Shown here: positions 1 through 6,723 of the stretch, one piece after another
Layout of the letters: every line of letters starts with the position of its first letter
How positions within the stretch are numbered: position 1 is the stretch's first letter
Assembly: GCA_001795165.1 (NCBI GenBank)
Contig: MGNS01000152.1
Span: 24,564-33,612, forward strand
Source: Chloroflexi bacterium RBG_16_57_11
GTDB taxonomy: Bacteria > Chloroflexota > Anaerolineae > Anaerolineales > UBA4823
DNA: 9,049 bases
Direction: 5' to 3'
Notes under the pieces: model-generated
The model's input: only the letters and a program-made list of their open reading frames with translations
What the model was told of the DNA's origin: nothing
Database searches by the model: none
Position numbers and translations under genes: made by a program

Positions 1-875
1 AGCGCCTGCCACAAAAGAGCCACCTGCTGGTGTTCGGCGCTGGGCGCGAGCTGGCCACACTGGCCTGGAATTTGAACCTGCTCCTGGAAGGTGTGCGCCA
101 GGCAGGAGGATTGTCCTTCATCGCACACCCGGTCGATCCGGAAGCGCCGGCGGTGGGTGAAGATGACATCTCGTGGGTCGATTGGCAGGAGGATGGCTAC
201 AACGGGTTGGAGCTATGGAACGGCCTGTCTGAATTCAAATCGCTGCTTAGAAGCAAGCTCCATGCCTTGTATTACGCCTACAACCCCAACCGAATCGCGC
301 ACGGGCCATTTCCGCAAGTCCTGCGACGCTGGGATGAGCTTCTGGCATCCGGGAGGCGCATCGTCGCCATTGGCGGCTCAGATGCCCACGCCTTGCCGGC
401 GCGCATGGGGGTGCTCCACCGGGTGATCTTCCCCTACGAATTTCATTTCAGGGCTATCAACACACATTTATTAATTGAAACACCTATCAGTGGTGAGCTG
501 GAGAGTGACCGTCGGCTGATTTATGATGCATTTCGGCAGGGCCGCCTCTTTATCGGGTATGATCTTCCCGCCCCGACGCGCGGCTTTCTGTTCCTGGCCA
601 ACGGGTATGAACAGATCGCCCAGATGGGCGATACGATATCTGCCAGCCGTGGGGTGACCTTTCAGATCCGCCTGCCGCTACCAACCGTGGCGACTCCACC
701 GGTAGAATGCCGTCTAGTGCGACATGGTCAGGTCATCCAGACCTGGAACGGGCAGCAGTACTGCGCGTACACCACCAGCCAGCCAGGAGCGTATCGTGTC
801 GAAGCGTATCTCGACTATTACAGGCGCAGACGAGGCTGGATCTTCAGCAACCCGATCTACGTAAGAGGCATATAA
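1..875 (+). CDS. PHP-domain metal-dependent hydrolase, C-terminal part (5' end outside window)
   Basis: The reading frame is open to the left edge, so the gene starts upstream. A GTG at 30 is in frame, but the residues before it (RLPQKSHLLV) read smoothly into the protein, so I take it as internal. PHP metal-ligand motifs are visible: an AHP at 123-131 and a GGSDAH at 372-389, whose Asp and His are typical of the last PHP metal site. The roughly 100 C-terminal residues after the PHP fold look like an all-beta accessory domain, ending at TAA 873-875. PHP proteins are phosphoesterases or related metal-dependent hydrolases; the substrate cannot be told here and the first HxH motif lies outside the window. 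A secreted or nucleic-acid-directed role is equally open. The family call is fairly firm; the function is unknown. Confidence 0.82.
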   Translation, partial: RLPQKSHLLVFGAGRELATLAWNLNLLLEGVRQAGGLSFIAHPVDPEAPAVGEDDISWVDWQEDGYNGLELWNGLSEFKSLLRSKLHALYYAYNPNRIAHGPFPQVLRRWDELLASGRRIVAIGGSDAHALPARMGVLHRVIFPYEFHFRAINTHLLIETPISGELESDRRLIYDAFRQGRLFIGYDLPAPTRGFLFLANGYEQIAQMGDTISASRGVTFQIRLPLPTVATPPVECRLVRHGQVIQTWNGQQYCAYTTSQPGAYRVEAYLDYYRRRRGWIFSNPIYVRGI

Positions 876-927
876 CTTATGATCAAAATGGGACTATCAG
901 ACTATATGCAATTTACCAAGTTCTCGC

Positions 928-933
928 TATAAT
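928..933 (+). promoter_or_regulatory. Candidate -10 box for the PilZ gene
   Basis: A perfect TATAAT at 928-933 sits in the 93-base gap after the PHP gene. I see no good -35 at 16-18 bases upstream. A start of transcription near 940 would give a leader of about 29 bases to the ATG at 969, which has its own GAGG. This supports 969 over the in-frame ATG at 945 and TTG at 939. Confidence 0.5.
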
Positions 934-968
934 CAGGGTTGAAAATGGTACCCACCGAGGATGGCAGC

Positions 969-1313
969 ATGGAAGAACGCCGGAGTGAAAGCCGAAAGTT
1001 TCTTACCTACTTCTCCCGCGTGATTGACCGTGACACCGGGATCATGCTCGGTTATCTGGTAGATTTAACCACCGGCGGCGCCTTGTTGATCGGTAATGTA
1101 TCCTTAAAGCCCGATTCTATATTGCAGTTGCGCCTGGATCTGCCGGAGGATTTTTCGCCTCAAGAAAAGCTTGAAATAGAAGCTCGCGCCGTTTGGAGCC
1201 GGCCGGATTCAGACCCTGAGTTTTATCGCACCGGCTTGCAGCTCATGAAAATCCAGCCTAAGGATCTGAACACTCTGACAAGATTGCTCAACATCCACGG
1301 CTCCATTTTATGA
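969..1313 (+). CDS. Stand-alone PilZ-domain protein (c-di-GMP receptor type)
   Basis: This 114-residue protein consists of little more than one PilZ domain. The two c-di-GMP-binding signatures are present: RxxxR in ERRSESRK (R5, R9) and a D-x-[S/T]-x-x-G as DLTTGG (D32, T34, G37). Thr replaces the usual Ser of the second motif. The rest is beta-rich, as expected for the PilZ barrel, with an ARAVWSR strand and a short C-terminal helix. PilZ proteins bind cyclic di-GMP and pass the signal to a partner protein; here the partner is unknown. I chose ATG 969 because GAGG at 957-960 lies 8 bases upstream and the -10 box at 928 fits; ATG 945 or TTG 939 would add 8 or 10 residues. The stop TGA overlaps the next ATG (ATGA at 1310-1313), so it was probably co-translated with the transporter, now broken. 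Confidence 0.83.
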   Translation: MEERRSESRKFLTYFSRVIDRDTGIMLGYLVDLTTGGALLIGNVSLKPDSILQLRLDLPEDFSPQEKLEIEARAVWSRPDSDPEFYRTGLQLMKIQPKDLNTLTRLLNIHGSIL

Positions 1314-1845
1314 CTTCTATAAACCTGAAGGGGCGCTATACGCCGATTGCCATCCTGGGCGTGGTCGGTTTTGTCACTTCGTTCTGCGCGCACATCGTTG
1401 CGGTCAACTTGCCCACCTACGCCGAGCAGGTCGGCGTGGGACTGGCGATGATCGGCCTGTTGATCGCCGCCTATGACCTGGGCTACAATCCCTGGCAATC
1501 GGGGGTGCTGCTCTCGTTGGTCACCGCCAGCTACTTGTTGGTGCAACCCGCAGCCGGCTGGCTGGCTGACAGCTATCGCCCGGCGCTGACCATCCAGATC
1601 GGCTTGGGGTTAGCGGGCGCCACGTTTTTGCTCATCCCATTTGCTTCGGGCGCTGCGCTGGCGTTGCTGGCAATCCTGGCTGGTTTGGGGTGGGGACAGT
1701 ATGGACAAATACGGATGCACTGATCAGCAAGCTGGCGCAATCTGGGCGGCTTGGTGCAACCATGGGCACAGCGGGGACGTTCAAAGAATTTGATGACATG
1801 TTGAATCCTTACATTTTATCCGATTCCTACCTGTCATTAATGTAA
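1310..1845 (+). pseudogene. Remnant of a major facilitator superfamily (MFS) transporter
   Basis: The first frame (1310-1723) gives a 137-residue hydrophobic protein. Its start is a normal MFS N terminus: TM1 near residues 12-33 and TM2 near 43-56. At Y55-D56 (about 1472-1480) it jumps directly to LGYNPWQSG, the kind of sequence that precedes TM7, then continues with TM7-8 (ASYLLVQPAAGWLADSYRP). About four membrane segments and the central loop are missing in frame. At the G run 1692-1695 one base is lost: the +1-shifted frame continues with clear MFS sequence (GTVWTNTDALISKLAQSGRL, then GATMGTAGTFKEF) up to about 1806. It ends in unrelated residues and TAA 1843-1845. TM9/10 to TM12 are absent. 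The gene is therefore multiply damaged, although a sequencing slip at the G run alone cannot be excluded. It would have been translationally coupled to the PilZ gene. Confidence 0.8.
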
Positions 1846-1881
1846 AACCGACGTGTTTTCATATTTTGAATGACAGAATCG

Positions 1882-1890
1882 TGCTATACT
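1882..1890 (+). promoter_or_regulatory. Candidate extended -10 promoter for the metalloprotease gene
   Basis: TGCTATACT at 1882-1890 matches an extended -10 (TGnTATAnT). I see no convincing -35 at the right distance, which extended -10 promoters can tolerate. It lies in the AT-richer gap between the MFS remnant and the protease. Transcription from about 1897 would leave the in-frame TTG at 1866 outside the message, which agrees with a start at 1941. Confidence 0.42.
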
Positions 1891-1940
1891 TTTCGGTCGG
1901 ACTATTTTTGTCTGGCTTAAAAATGAACTCCGAGGAATGG

Positions 1941-3719
1941 ATGAAGGTAAAAAAACACAATCACCACACCTTGCTCATTACAAACCTGATTGCCCTTACC
2001 GCGCTGGTATTCGCCTCCATACCGGTATCAGCCCAAACCGGCGCGGAAGGCACCCCAACCCCGGCTCCCTTTAACAGACTGGCCGCCGATTCCCCGGTAT
2101 ATCTTCCATTAATTTTCCGGCCTGCACCGCCAGATCTGGTGGTCGGGGGTTTCGAGATCACACAAGCTACTCAGAACCTGAGTAACACCGTATCGCTGGT
2201 CGCCGGTAAATCCACGCTGGTGCGTGTTTACGTACAGACCGACGGAGACGTCGCCATCCAGGGCGTGCATGTCTCATTGAGCGGGACACGCAATGGTTCG
2301 CAGCTTAACGGATCGCCGATTAGCGCGGGGCCGAAATCGGTCACAAAATCCTGGTCGCGCGGAGACCTGAACACCAGCTTCAATTTCAGCCTGCCGTCCG
2401 AATGGCTTTTGGGAACGGTTACGCTACAAATCCGGTTGGATCCGAATAATGCGATCAGCGAAGGCAGCGAAACCAACAACCTGTCCACAACTGTTGCGAA
2501 TTTTAATAATGTTCCAGCCTTGGATGTCAAGGTCGTCCCAATTCAGTACAACGACCCCCGGTCCGGCTTAACTTTCCCGCCGGCAGGCTCTAACTACCTG
2601 GCTCCCGGGTTGGTGAGGATGTACCCGATCAACTCGGCTGCTGTCACCCGGCGCGAGTACATCTCATGGTCCCAGAACCTTGCCATCGATACAAACTGGC
2701 AAAATTTGCTAAGCCGGATTGCGACACTAAAGCAGACCGATAATGCCCCAGAAGCGCGGATCTATTACGGCCTGGTTCCGTTGCGGGACGATTCCGGCAA
2801 CGTCTGGTTTCGTAGCGGCGTTGCCGGGATTGGTTATGTCGGTTACCGGGCGTCTGTTGGTCTGGCAGACTTAAGCCCTTATATCGACGGCTCCGAGATC
2901 GCCAACCATGAAATCGGACATAACCTCGGCCGGTCCCATGCACCTTGTGGAGTATCCGGAGATCCCAATTTCCCCTATGCCGGTGGCTTAATCGGCCAGT
3001 TCGGCCTGCGGGTCGACCTGATGCAGCTCTTTGATCCGGCCATTTACGCGGATATCATGGGATACTGCGAGCCGGTTTGGATTTCAGATTACACGTATCA
3101 AGCGCTGTTTAACAACCAGGTCGCAGTGGGCGCATCACCTCAGACCTCTCAGCCCGTCGTCCCAAGCCTGCTGGTGCGCGCCGCCCTGCTGGACGATGGC
3201 ACAGTCCAGTTGGAGCCGGCCTATGCCTTTACTGGCCGCCCCGACCCATTGCCGGCGGATAGCGATTATTTCCTCGAGCTGGTTGATGAGAGCGGTGTAC
3301 CCGTTGCATCCTATCCCCTCCTGGTGATGCGCGCCGAGGAGGAGACATTCGTCTTCAGGAGCATCAACACCATGGTCCGCCTACCGGACCAGCCTTTCAC
3401 TGGATTGCGCATCACAGAAAAGGGCCAGCTGGCTGCGCAACGGAGCATGTCTCCGGTAAGCCAGCGAGCTCAGGCAATGCCTTCGCTTCACATGAGCGTG
3501 CAAGGCGCCGTGCTCGATTGGGGGGAAGCAGCCACACCGGCTGTCGTGCGGTACCGTCAAGATGGCGAAGAGACCTGGACCACCCTGGCGGTTGACTACC
3601 TGGGTGGGTCGATCGATTTGGACCCGCAGGCCCTACCACCGGGGATCTTACACTTTGAAATAATCCTGGCTGACCAGATAGGCTCCGCCCTAACCCTGGA
3701 TTGGGAGAATACTCGTTGA
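1941..3719 (+). CDS. Secreted metzincin-type zinc metalloprotease with CARDB-like N-terminal domain
   Basis: The predicted product is 592 residues. A Sec signal peptide is clear: positive MKVKKHNHH, a hydrophobic stretch over about residues 11-26, and a likely cleavage after VSA (before QTG). A Thr/Pro-rich linker follows. Residues about 63-175 form a beta-rich CARDB-like segment (PDLVVGGFEITQ to NNLSTTV), of a kind seen in extracellular proteins. The catalytic part holds HEIGHNLGRSH (H323, E324, H327, H333), the full HExxHxxGxxH zinc signature, and a Met-turn DIMGYC (M373) about 40 residues later; both are hallmarks of metzincins. The last 190 residues look like a further beta-rich domain. 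ATG 1941 was chosen because GAGGA at 1932-1936 precedes it and the signal peptide starts there; ATG 1923 or TTG 1866 would only put extra residues before it. The substrate is unknown. The stop overlaps the start of the following lipoprotein gene. Confidence 0.85.
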   Translation: MKVKKHNHHTLLITNLIALTALVFASIPVSAQTGAEGTPTPAPFNRLAADSPVYLPLIFRPAPPDLVVGGFEITQATQNLSNTVSLVAGKSTLVRVYVQTDGDVAIQGVHVSLSGTRNGSQLNGSPISAGPKSVTKSWSRGDLNTSFNFSLPSEWLLGTVTLQIRLDPNNAISEGSETNNLSTTVANFNNVPALDVKVVPIQYNDPRSGLTFPPAGSNYLAPGLVRMYPINSAAVTRREYISWSQNLAIDTNWQNLLSRIATLKQTDNAPEARIYYGLVPLRDDSGNVWFRSGVAGIGYVGYRASVGLADLSPYIDGSEIANHEIGHNLGRSHAPCGVSGDPNFPYAGGLIGQFGLRVDLMQLFDPAIYADIMGYCEPVWISDYTYQALFNNQVAVGASPQTSQPVVPSLLVRAALLDDGTVQLEPAYAFTGRPDPLPADSDYFLELVDESGVPVASYPLLVMRAEEETFVFRSINTMVRLPDQPFTGLRITEKGQLAAQRSMSPVSQRAQAMPSLHMSVQGAVLDWGEAATPAVVRYRQDGEETWTTLAVDYLGGSIDLDPQALPPGILHFEIILADQIGSALTLDWENTR

Positions 3720-4177
3720 TCTGTGCATCGAAAAAGCTGTTTTTGACAGCTACGCTGCTGTTCATCCTTGGCAATTCGCTGGCTGCGTGCATCCAGGCGC
3801 CCAAACGACTGTCACAGGAGCAAGTTTTAGATATCGTGTGGACCGACTTCCGCCCCAGCACCTCGTCCCAAAACCGCAGCAATTGGGAAAATAACCAAGT
3901 CAGCCTGGTAACTGGTCGCGAGGTGGTGAGTGAATTCTCTGTTGTACCCATCAGCAAGTGCCCGGGACCACCGCTCCCCGAGAACCGGGCGATACGCGCC
4001 TCGTCGAACTACTGGTTTGTCAGGGTTGTGCCCAGAATATATACTCCGACGAACACGGCAGCAATGAAACACGGTGATGAAATCATCATCCCTGAGCCAC
4101 TGATCCAAAAGGCCAGTTACCTGGTGGACTCCACCAGCGGAGAGATTGTCGCCCGGCGATTATTTTGCGATAGGTAA
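3716..4177 (+). CDS. Small secreted lipoprotein of unknown function
   Basis: This 153-residue protein has a lipoprotein signal: KK, a hydrophobic core (LFLTATLLFILGNS) and the lipobox LAAC, making C25 the lipidated residue after signal peptidase II. The mature part has a helix (LSQEQVLDIVW), a conserved-looking TSSQNRSNWE, a CPGPPLPENR loop, a beta core around NYWFVRVVPR and a C-terminal SYLVDSTSGEIVARRLFC. The three Cys of the mature chain (C25 aside, one in CPGP and one in LFCD) could leave a disulfide between the last two. I do not recognise a named domain. TTG 3716 is preferred: GGGAG at 3703-3707 lies 8 bases before it, and it overlaps the protease stop (TTGA, 3716-3719), so the two are translationally coupled. 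TTG 3701 is in frame but has no such site. A role alongside the secreted protease is inferred from position only. Confidence 0.72.
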   Translation: MICASKKLFLTATLLFILGNSLAACIQAPKRLSQEQVLDIVWTDFRPSTSSQNRSNWENNQVSLVTGREVVSEFSVVPISKCPGPPLPENRAIRASSNYWFVRVVPRIYTPTNTAAMKHGDEIIIPEPLIQKASYLVDSTSGEIVARRLFCDR

Positions 4178-4228
4178 TCCAATCGTTGATCCCGGCTCTT
4201 CCTTGCCCACCAAGACTAACGATCTCGG

Positions 4229-4777
4229 CTATAACTCCGGATAAAGGTCAGGATTTTTAAACGGAATCAGGGCGAAGATCACGGCGGGCTCGTATAGCTG
4301 GGCGCGGTCGATGACGTCGCCGGTCAGGAGGCCGATGGCGCCGTTATCCTGCTTAGAGTTGTTTCGGCCAAAGACGATGTCATCCGCTTCTCCCAGTTCA
4401 ATCCCCTGGCGCACCAGGTCAGATACCGCGGAGGGCAGGTAAAAAGCGCCGGTACGGCCTTTGCCCAGCCGATCACGAGATAACACCACTATCCAGGCAA
4501 AAGTGAACATTTCACCGGTAAAAACTTCTTCGTCCTGATCGTTGCCGCCCTCCACGCCTACCCAGTAATCGGCCTGAGGGTGGATATTGGCGGCGTTGCG
4601 GGCGCGATTGAGGGCGCCTTGCAACGTTTCGGCGTCCGAGGCAGGCTGGTCGCTCACGCCGGAGGGGACGGAGAGCGTGCTGATTTCGAAGTTTTGACCG
4701 GGGAACATGCGGGCGAAGCCGTTTTGCACGGCGCGCACTTTGACTGGGTTGGTGGAAGCGACTACGATGGTTGGCAT
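4229..4777 (-). CDS. yjjX: Inosine/xanthosine triphosphatase (non-canonical purine NTPase), YjjX family
   Basis: The product is 182 residues, the usual length for this family. It hydrolyses ITP and XTP to the diphosphates in the cytoplasm, which keeps deaminated purines out of RNA and DNA. The sequence follows E. coli YjjX along its length: N-terminal STNPVKVRAVQNGF (substrate-binding loop), GVSDQPASDAETLQGALNRA, DYWVGVEGG with the conserved acidic residue after WVG, and the C-terminal KQDNGAIGLLTGD plus YEPAVIFALIPF. ATG at 4777 is chosen because AGGA (minus strand, 4788-4785) lies 7 bases upstream and the family starts here; the in-frame upstream residues come from the inverted repeat at 4793-4864 and are not family-like. 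It lies 83 bases downstream of the SDR gene and may be co-transcribed with it. It converges with the lipoprotein gene. Confidence 0.92.
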   Translation of the reverse strand: MPTIVVASTNPVKVRAVQNGFARMFPGQNFEISTLSVPSGVSDQPASDAETLQGALNRARNAANIHPQADYWVGVEGGNDQDEEVFTGEMFTFAWIVVLSRDRLGKGRTGAFYLPSAVSDLVRQGIELGEADDIVFGRNNSKQDNGAIGLLTGDVIDRAQLYEPAVIFALIPFKNPDLYPEL

Positions 4778-4792
4778 AACTTGATCCTGAGG

Positions 4793-4864
4793 GTAAGGGC
4801 GAAGCATCCGGCAGGCAGGCCGCATTCCGCGTAGAAGCTCAAGCGCCGGATGTTTCGCCCCTAC
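4793..4864. repeat. REP-like inverted repeat between the SDR gene and yjjX
   Basis: The left arm 4793-4812 (GTAAGGGCGAAGCATCCGGC) and the right arm 4845-4864 are inverted copies matching at 18 of 20 positions, with a 32-base middle that is itself GC-rich. In RNA this would be a strong hairpin. The right arm overlaps the SDR stop: the stop TAG (4863-4861) and the base before it belong to the repeat. Similar GGGGCGAAGCAT palindromes are, as I remember, scattered in Chloroflexota genomes; copy number cannot be tested in this window. Confidence 0.7.
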
Positions 4865-5652
4865 AGCGTACCCTTATACATTCCACCGTCAACGGTTAGC
4901 ATAACGCCGGTGATATAAGAGGCCACCGGTGAAAGCAAGAACACTGCCGCGTTGGCAAACTCCTCCGGCTGCCCCATGCGCCCTAGCGGGCTTTCCTTTG
5001 CCTGGCGGGCGAGCTCGTTTTCAACGCTTCCACCGCTGGCTTTCGCTCGTGCTTCCAATAGCTCGTAGACGCGTTCCGTCTCAGTCCAAGCCGGCAGGAT
5101 CGAGTTGAAGCGGATGCCTTCCGCTCCCAGCTCCAACGCCAGGCTCTTGGTCAGGCCAACCGTCGCCAGGCGCACGCTGTTGGACAGGACCAGGTTGGGA
5201 ATGGGTTGTTTCACTGAGTAGGAGGTGATCGTCAAAACGCTGGCAGCCTTGGACCGGCGCAGGTGCGGCAGGGCGGCGCGGATCAGGCGCACGTGGCTCA
5301 TCAGCGACAGGTCGATCGCCTTCTGCCATGTGGGGTCGTCGAAGGTTTCGAACTTGCCCGACGGTGGCCCGCTGGCATTGGTCACCAACAGATCAAGCCC
5401 GCCGAACGCCCCTACAACTTGAGCCACGAGCGCCTCCGGCACAGCCGGATCGGTCACGTCTCCTGCTGCGGCGATCACCTGCGCCTCGGTATCCCGGCTC
5501 ATTTTATTCGCTGCGGCGCCGAGCTTCTCAGGATCACGGCCATTCAAGGCCACCGCAGCCCCTTCGCGAGCCAGCCCCAAGGCGGTGGCATAACCCAACC
5601 CACGGCTGGAGCCAGCCACCAGAGCGCGCAAGCCCCTGAGTTTCAAATCCAT
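4861..5652 (-). CDS. Short-chain dehydrogenase/reductase family protein lacking the usual YxxxK
   Basis: This 263-residue protein has the length and order of a classical SDR. The dinucleotide-binding GSSRGLG is at residues 14-20, a GDVTD acidic motif at 64-68 and NASG at 92-95 (NAG-type). Ser144 in TITSYS is in the place of the catalytic Ser, and a C-terminal GVMLTVDGG is present. The catalytic YxxxK, however, is replaced by S157-N-S-V-R161 within PNLVLSNSVR. As I recall, a subgroup of proteins annotated as 3-oxoacyl-ACP reductase-like SDRs shares this LSNxxR feature, so it is a subfamily trait rather than fresh decay. Catalysis may use another residue or be lost; the substrate is unknown. 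ATG 5652 has a perfect AGGAGG (5663-5658) five bases upstream. It follows the ArsA-like operon by 82 bases, separated by a strong hairpin. Confidence 0.88.
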   Translation of the reverse strand: MDLKLRGLRALVAGSSRGLGYATALGLAREGAAVALNGRDPEKLGAAANKMSRDTEAQVIAAAGDVTDPAVPEALVAQVVGAFGGLDLLVTNASGPPSGKFETFDDPTWQKAIDLSLMSHVRLIRAALPHLRRSKAASVLTITSYSVKQPIPNLVLSNSVRLATVGLTKSLALELGAEGIRFNSILPAWTETERVYELLEARAKASGGSVENELARQAKESPLGRMGQPEEFANAAVFLLSPVASYITGVMLTVDGGMYKGTL

Positions 5653-5669
5653 ACCTGCCTCCTGAACAA

Positions 5670-5722
5670 GATGAAATGGGGTAATTTTGGGCGGCGAGGC
5701 CGCCCAAAATTACCCCATCATC
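5670..5722. terminator. Long perfect hairpin between the second ATPase gene and the SDR gene
   Basis: Arms 5676-5695 and 5699-5718 are perfect 20-base inverted complements (ATGGGGTAATTTTGGGCGGC on the left) with a 3-base loop. GATG/CATC extends the stem by four more pairs past an AA bulge. It starts 12 bases after the ATPase stop on the minus strand and ends 6 bases before the SDR ribosome site. The 3' flank on that strand, TTTCATCTTGTTC, is only partly U-rich, so it could be a terminator, a partial terminator/attenuator, an RNA-stabilising hairpin, or a palindromic repeat. Confidence 0.6.
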
Positions 5723-5734
5723 AAATAACAACGA

Positions 5735-6715
5735 CTACACGAATAAACTGCCCGCCAGACGGTTGAGCATCGGCACGCCGCGCACCTCGGTCTCGTAGAG
5801 TGGCACGATCGAGCGAACCATGCCGTCAAATTTCTCCCATATATCTTCCATGTAGCGATCCTGCATCGCCACCCGGTTGCGCACAAATTCCGGGGAATCG
5901 GCTTTCACCTGGCTGTGGTCGATCAACATATTCACTACCACGCCACCCACCGGGATGCCAAACTCGTGAAACCAGCCGATAAAGCGGGTGATCACGGCGA
6001 TCGGTAGCGCCTCAGGAAGGGTGATGAAGAAGAAGGCCGTTTTTTCGTCGCTGGTCAACAGTCCGCGGGCATGACCCATGCGGTCGCGAAAGCTCACCAG
6101 ATAGTCCATCAGCGGGTCGGCTTCCTTCTTTTTGGTGAATGAGAGCATCTCACGCAAGGTGCGGGCATCCTCGCGGCTCTTAAGCATCTTATTGACCCAC
6201 AGCGAGTATACCTTGGACATGCCCAACAGGCGGCGGGCATTGGCTGTTGGGGCAGTGTCGAACACGTAAATATCATATTCATTCTTAAACATTAAATCGA
6301 CCATATTCTCGAACATGGCTGATTCTTCAAAAGCCGGGTTCATCGTCGCCGATTCGACAAAATCTTCCGCCTTGGTGGAGATATCGGCGAACTTCAGGAA
6401 CCACTGGATTTTTTCACGAATCTCTTGCTTGGAGCGCTCGATGGTGTCCTTGGTGTCGATCTCGTACGCCCACAGGTTCTGGACTCCCTGGACTGGAGTA
6501 TGCTTGCCAAACACATCCTGGCCAAGCAGGCCGCTCAGGCTGTGTACCGGGTTGGTGGAGGCCAGCATGACTCGCTTGCCCTGGCTGGCAGCCCATATCG
6601 CTGTAGCGCCCGCCATGACGGTCTTACCCACCCCGCCTTTACCACCGAAGAACAAGTAGTGGAGATCCGGATGTACTTTCAAATAGCCTTGCATGGAGGT
6701 CTCGATTTCACTCAT
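5735..6715 (-). CDS. ArsA/Get3-family ATPase, second paralogue, with Asn in switch I
   Basis: The product is 326 residues, the size of a single-domain Get3-like ATPase. The deviant Walker A GGKGGVGKT is at 24-32 with signature K26. Switch I reads STNPVHSLSG (53-62), where family members have STDPAHSLSD: the catalytic Asp is Asn55 and the final Asp is Gly62. Switch II is near normal as FDTAPTANARRLL (D153), with Asn for the usual His. Later family segments are present (NPAFEESAMF; TSDEKTAFFFITLPE; VVVNMLID, with the adenine-contacting Asn). There are no Cys residues, so neither the Get3 CxxC nor the ArsA arsenite ligands exist. The helical region that is hydrophobic in Get3 is charged and short here, so tail-anchored protein insertion is doubtful. 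ATG 6715 lies 9 bases after the stop of the first ATPase, whose TAG overlaps AGGAGG. The likely partner is that paralogue. Confidence 0.87.
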   Translation of the reverse strand: MSEIETSMQGYLKVHPDLHYLFFGGKGGVGKTVMAGATAIWAASQGKRVMLASTNPVHSLSGLLGQDVFGKHTPVQGVQNLWAYEIDTKDTIERSKQEIREKIQWFLKFADISTKAEDFVESATMNPAFEESAMFENMVDLMFKNEYDIYVFDTAPTANARRLLGMSKVYSLWVNKMLKSREDARTLREMLSFTKKKEADPLMDYLVSFRDRMGHARGLLTSDEKTAFFFITLPEALPIAVITRFIGWFHEFGIPVGGVVVNMLIDHSQVKADSPEFVRNRVAMQDRYMEDIWEKFDGMVRSIVPLYETEVRGVPMLNRLAGSLFV

Positions 6716-6723
6716 AGCTCCTC

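Noticed and set aside
707..988. A 93-codon plus-strand frame spanning the PHP end and the gap
   Set aside because: It overlaps the PHP gene, runs through the PilZ promoter and start, and its protein resembles nothing.
1310..1723. An intact small 137-residue membrane protein
   Set aside because: Sequence after the stop continues as MFS transporter in another frame, and the junction of TM2 to TM7 is unnatural, so decay explains it better.
1866..1940. Earlier in-frame starts (TTG 1866, ATG 1923) for the metalloprotease
   Set aside because: They would place residues in front of a normal signal peptide, TTG 1866 overlaps the candidate promoter, and GAGGA at 1932-1936 serves ATG 1941.
4182..4223. 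Terminator hairpin between the convergent lipoprotein and yjjX genes
   Set aside because: Only ATCGTT/AACGAT pair, with a 30-base loop and no U tract.
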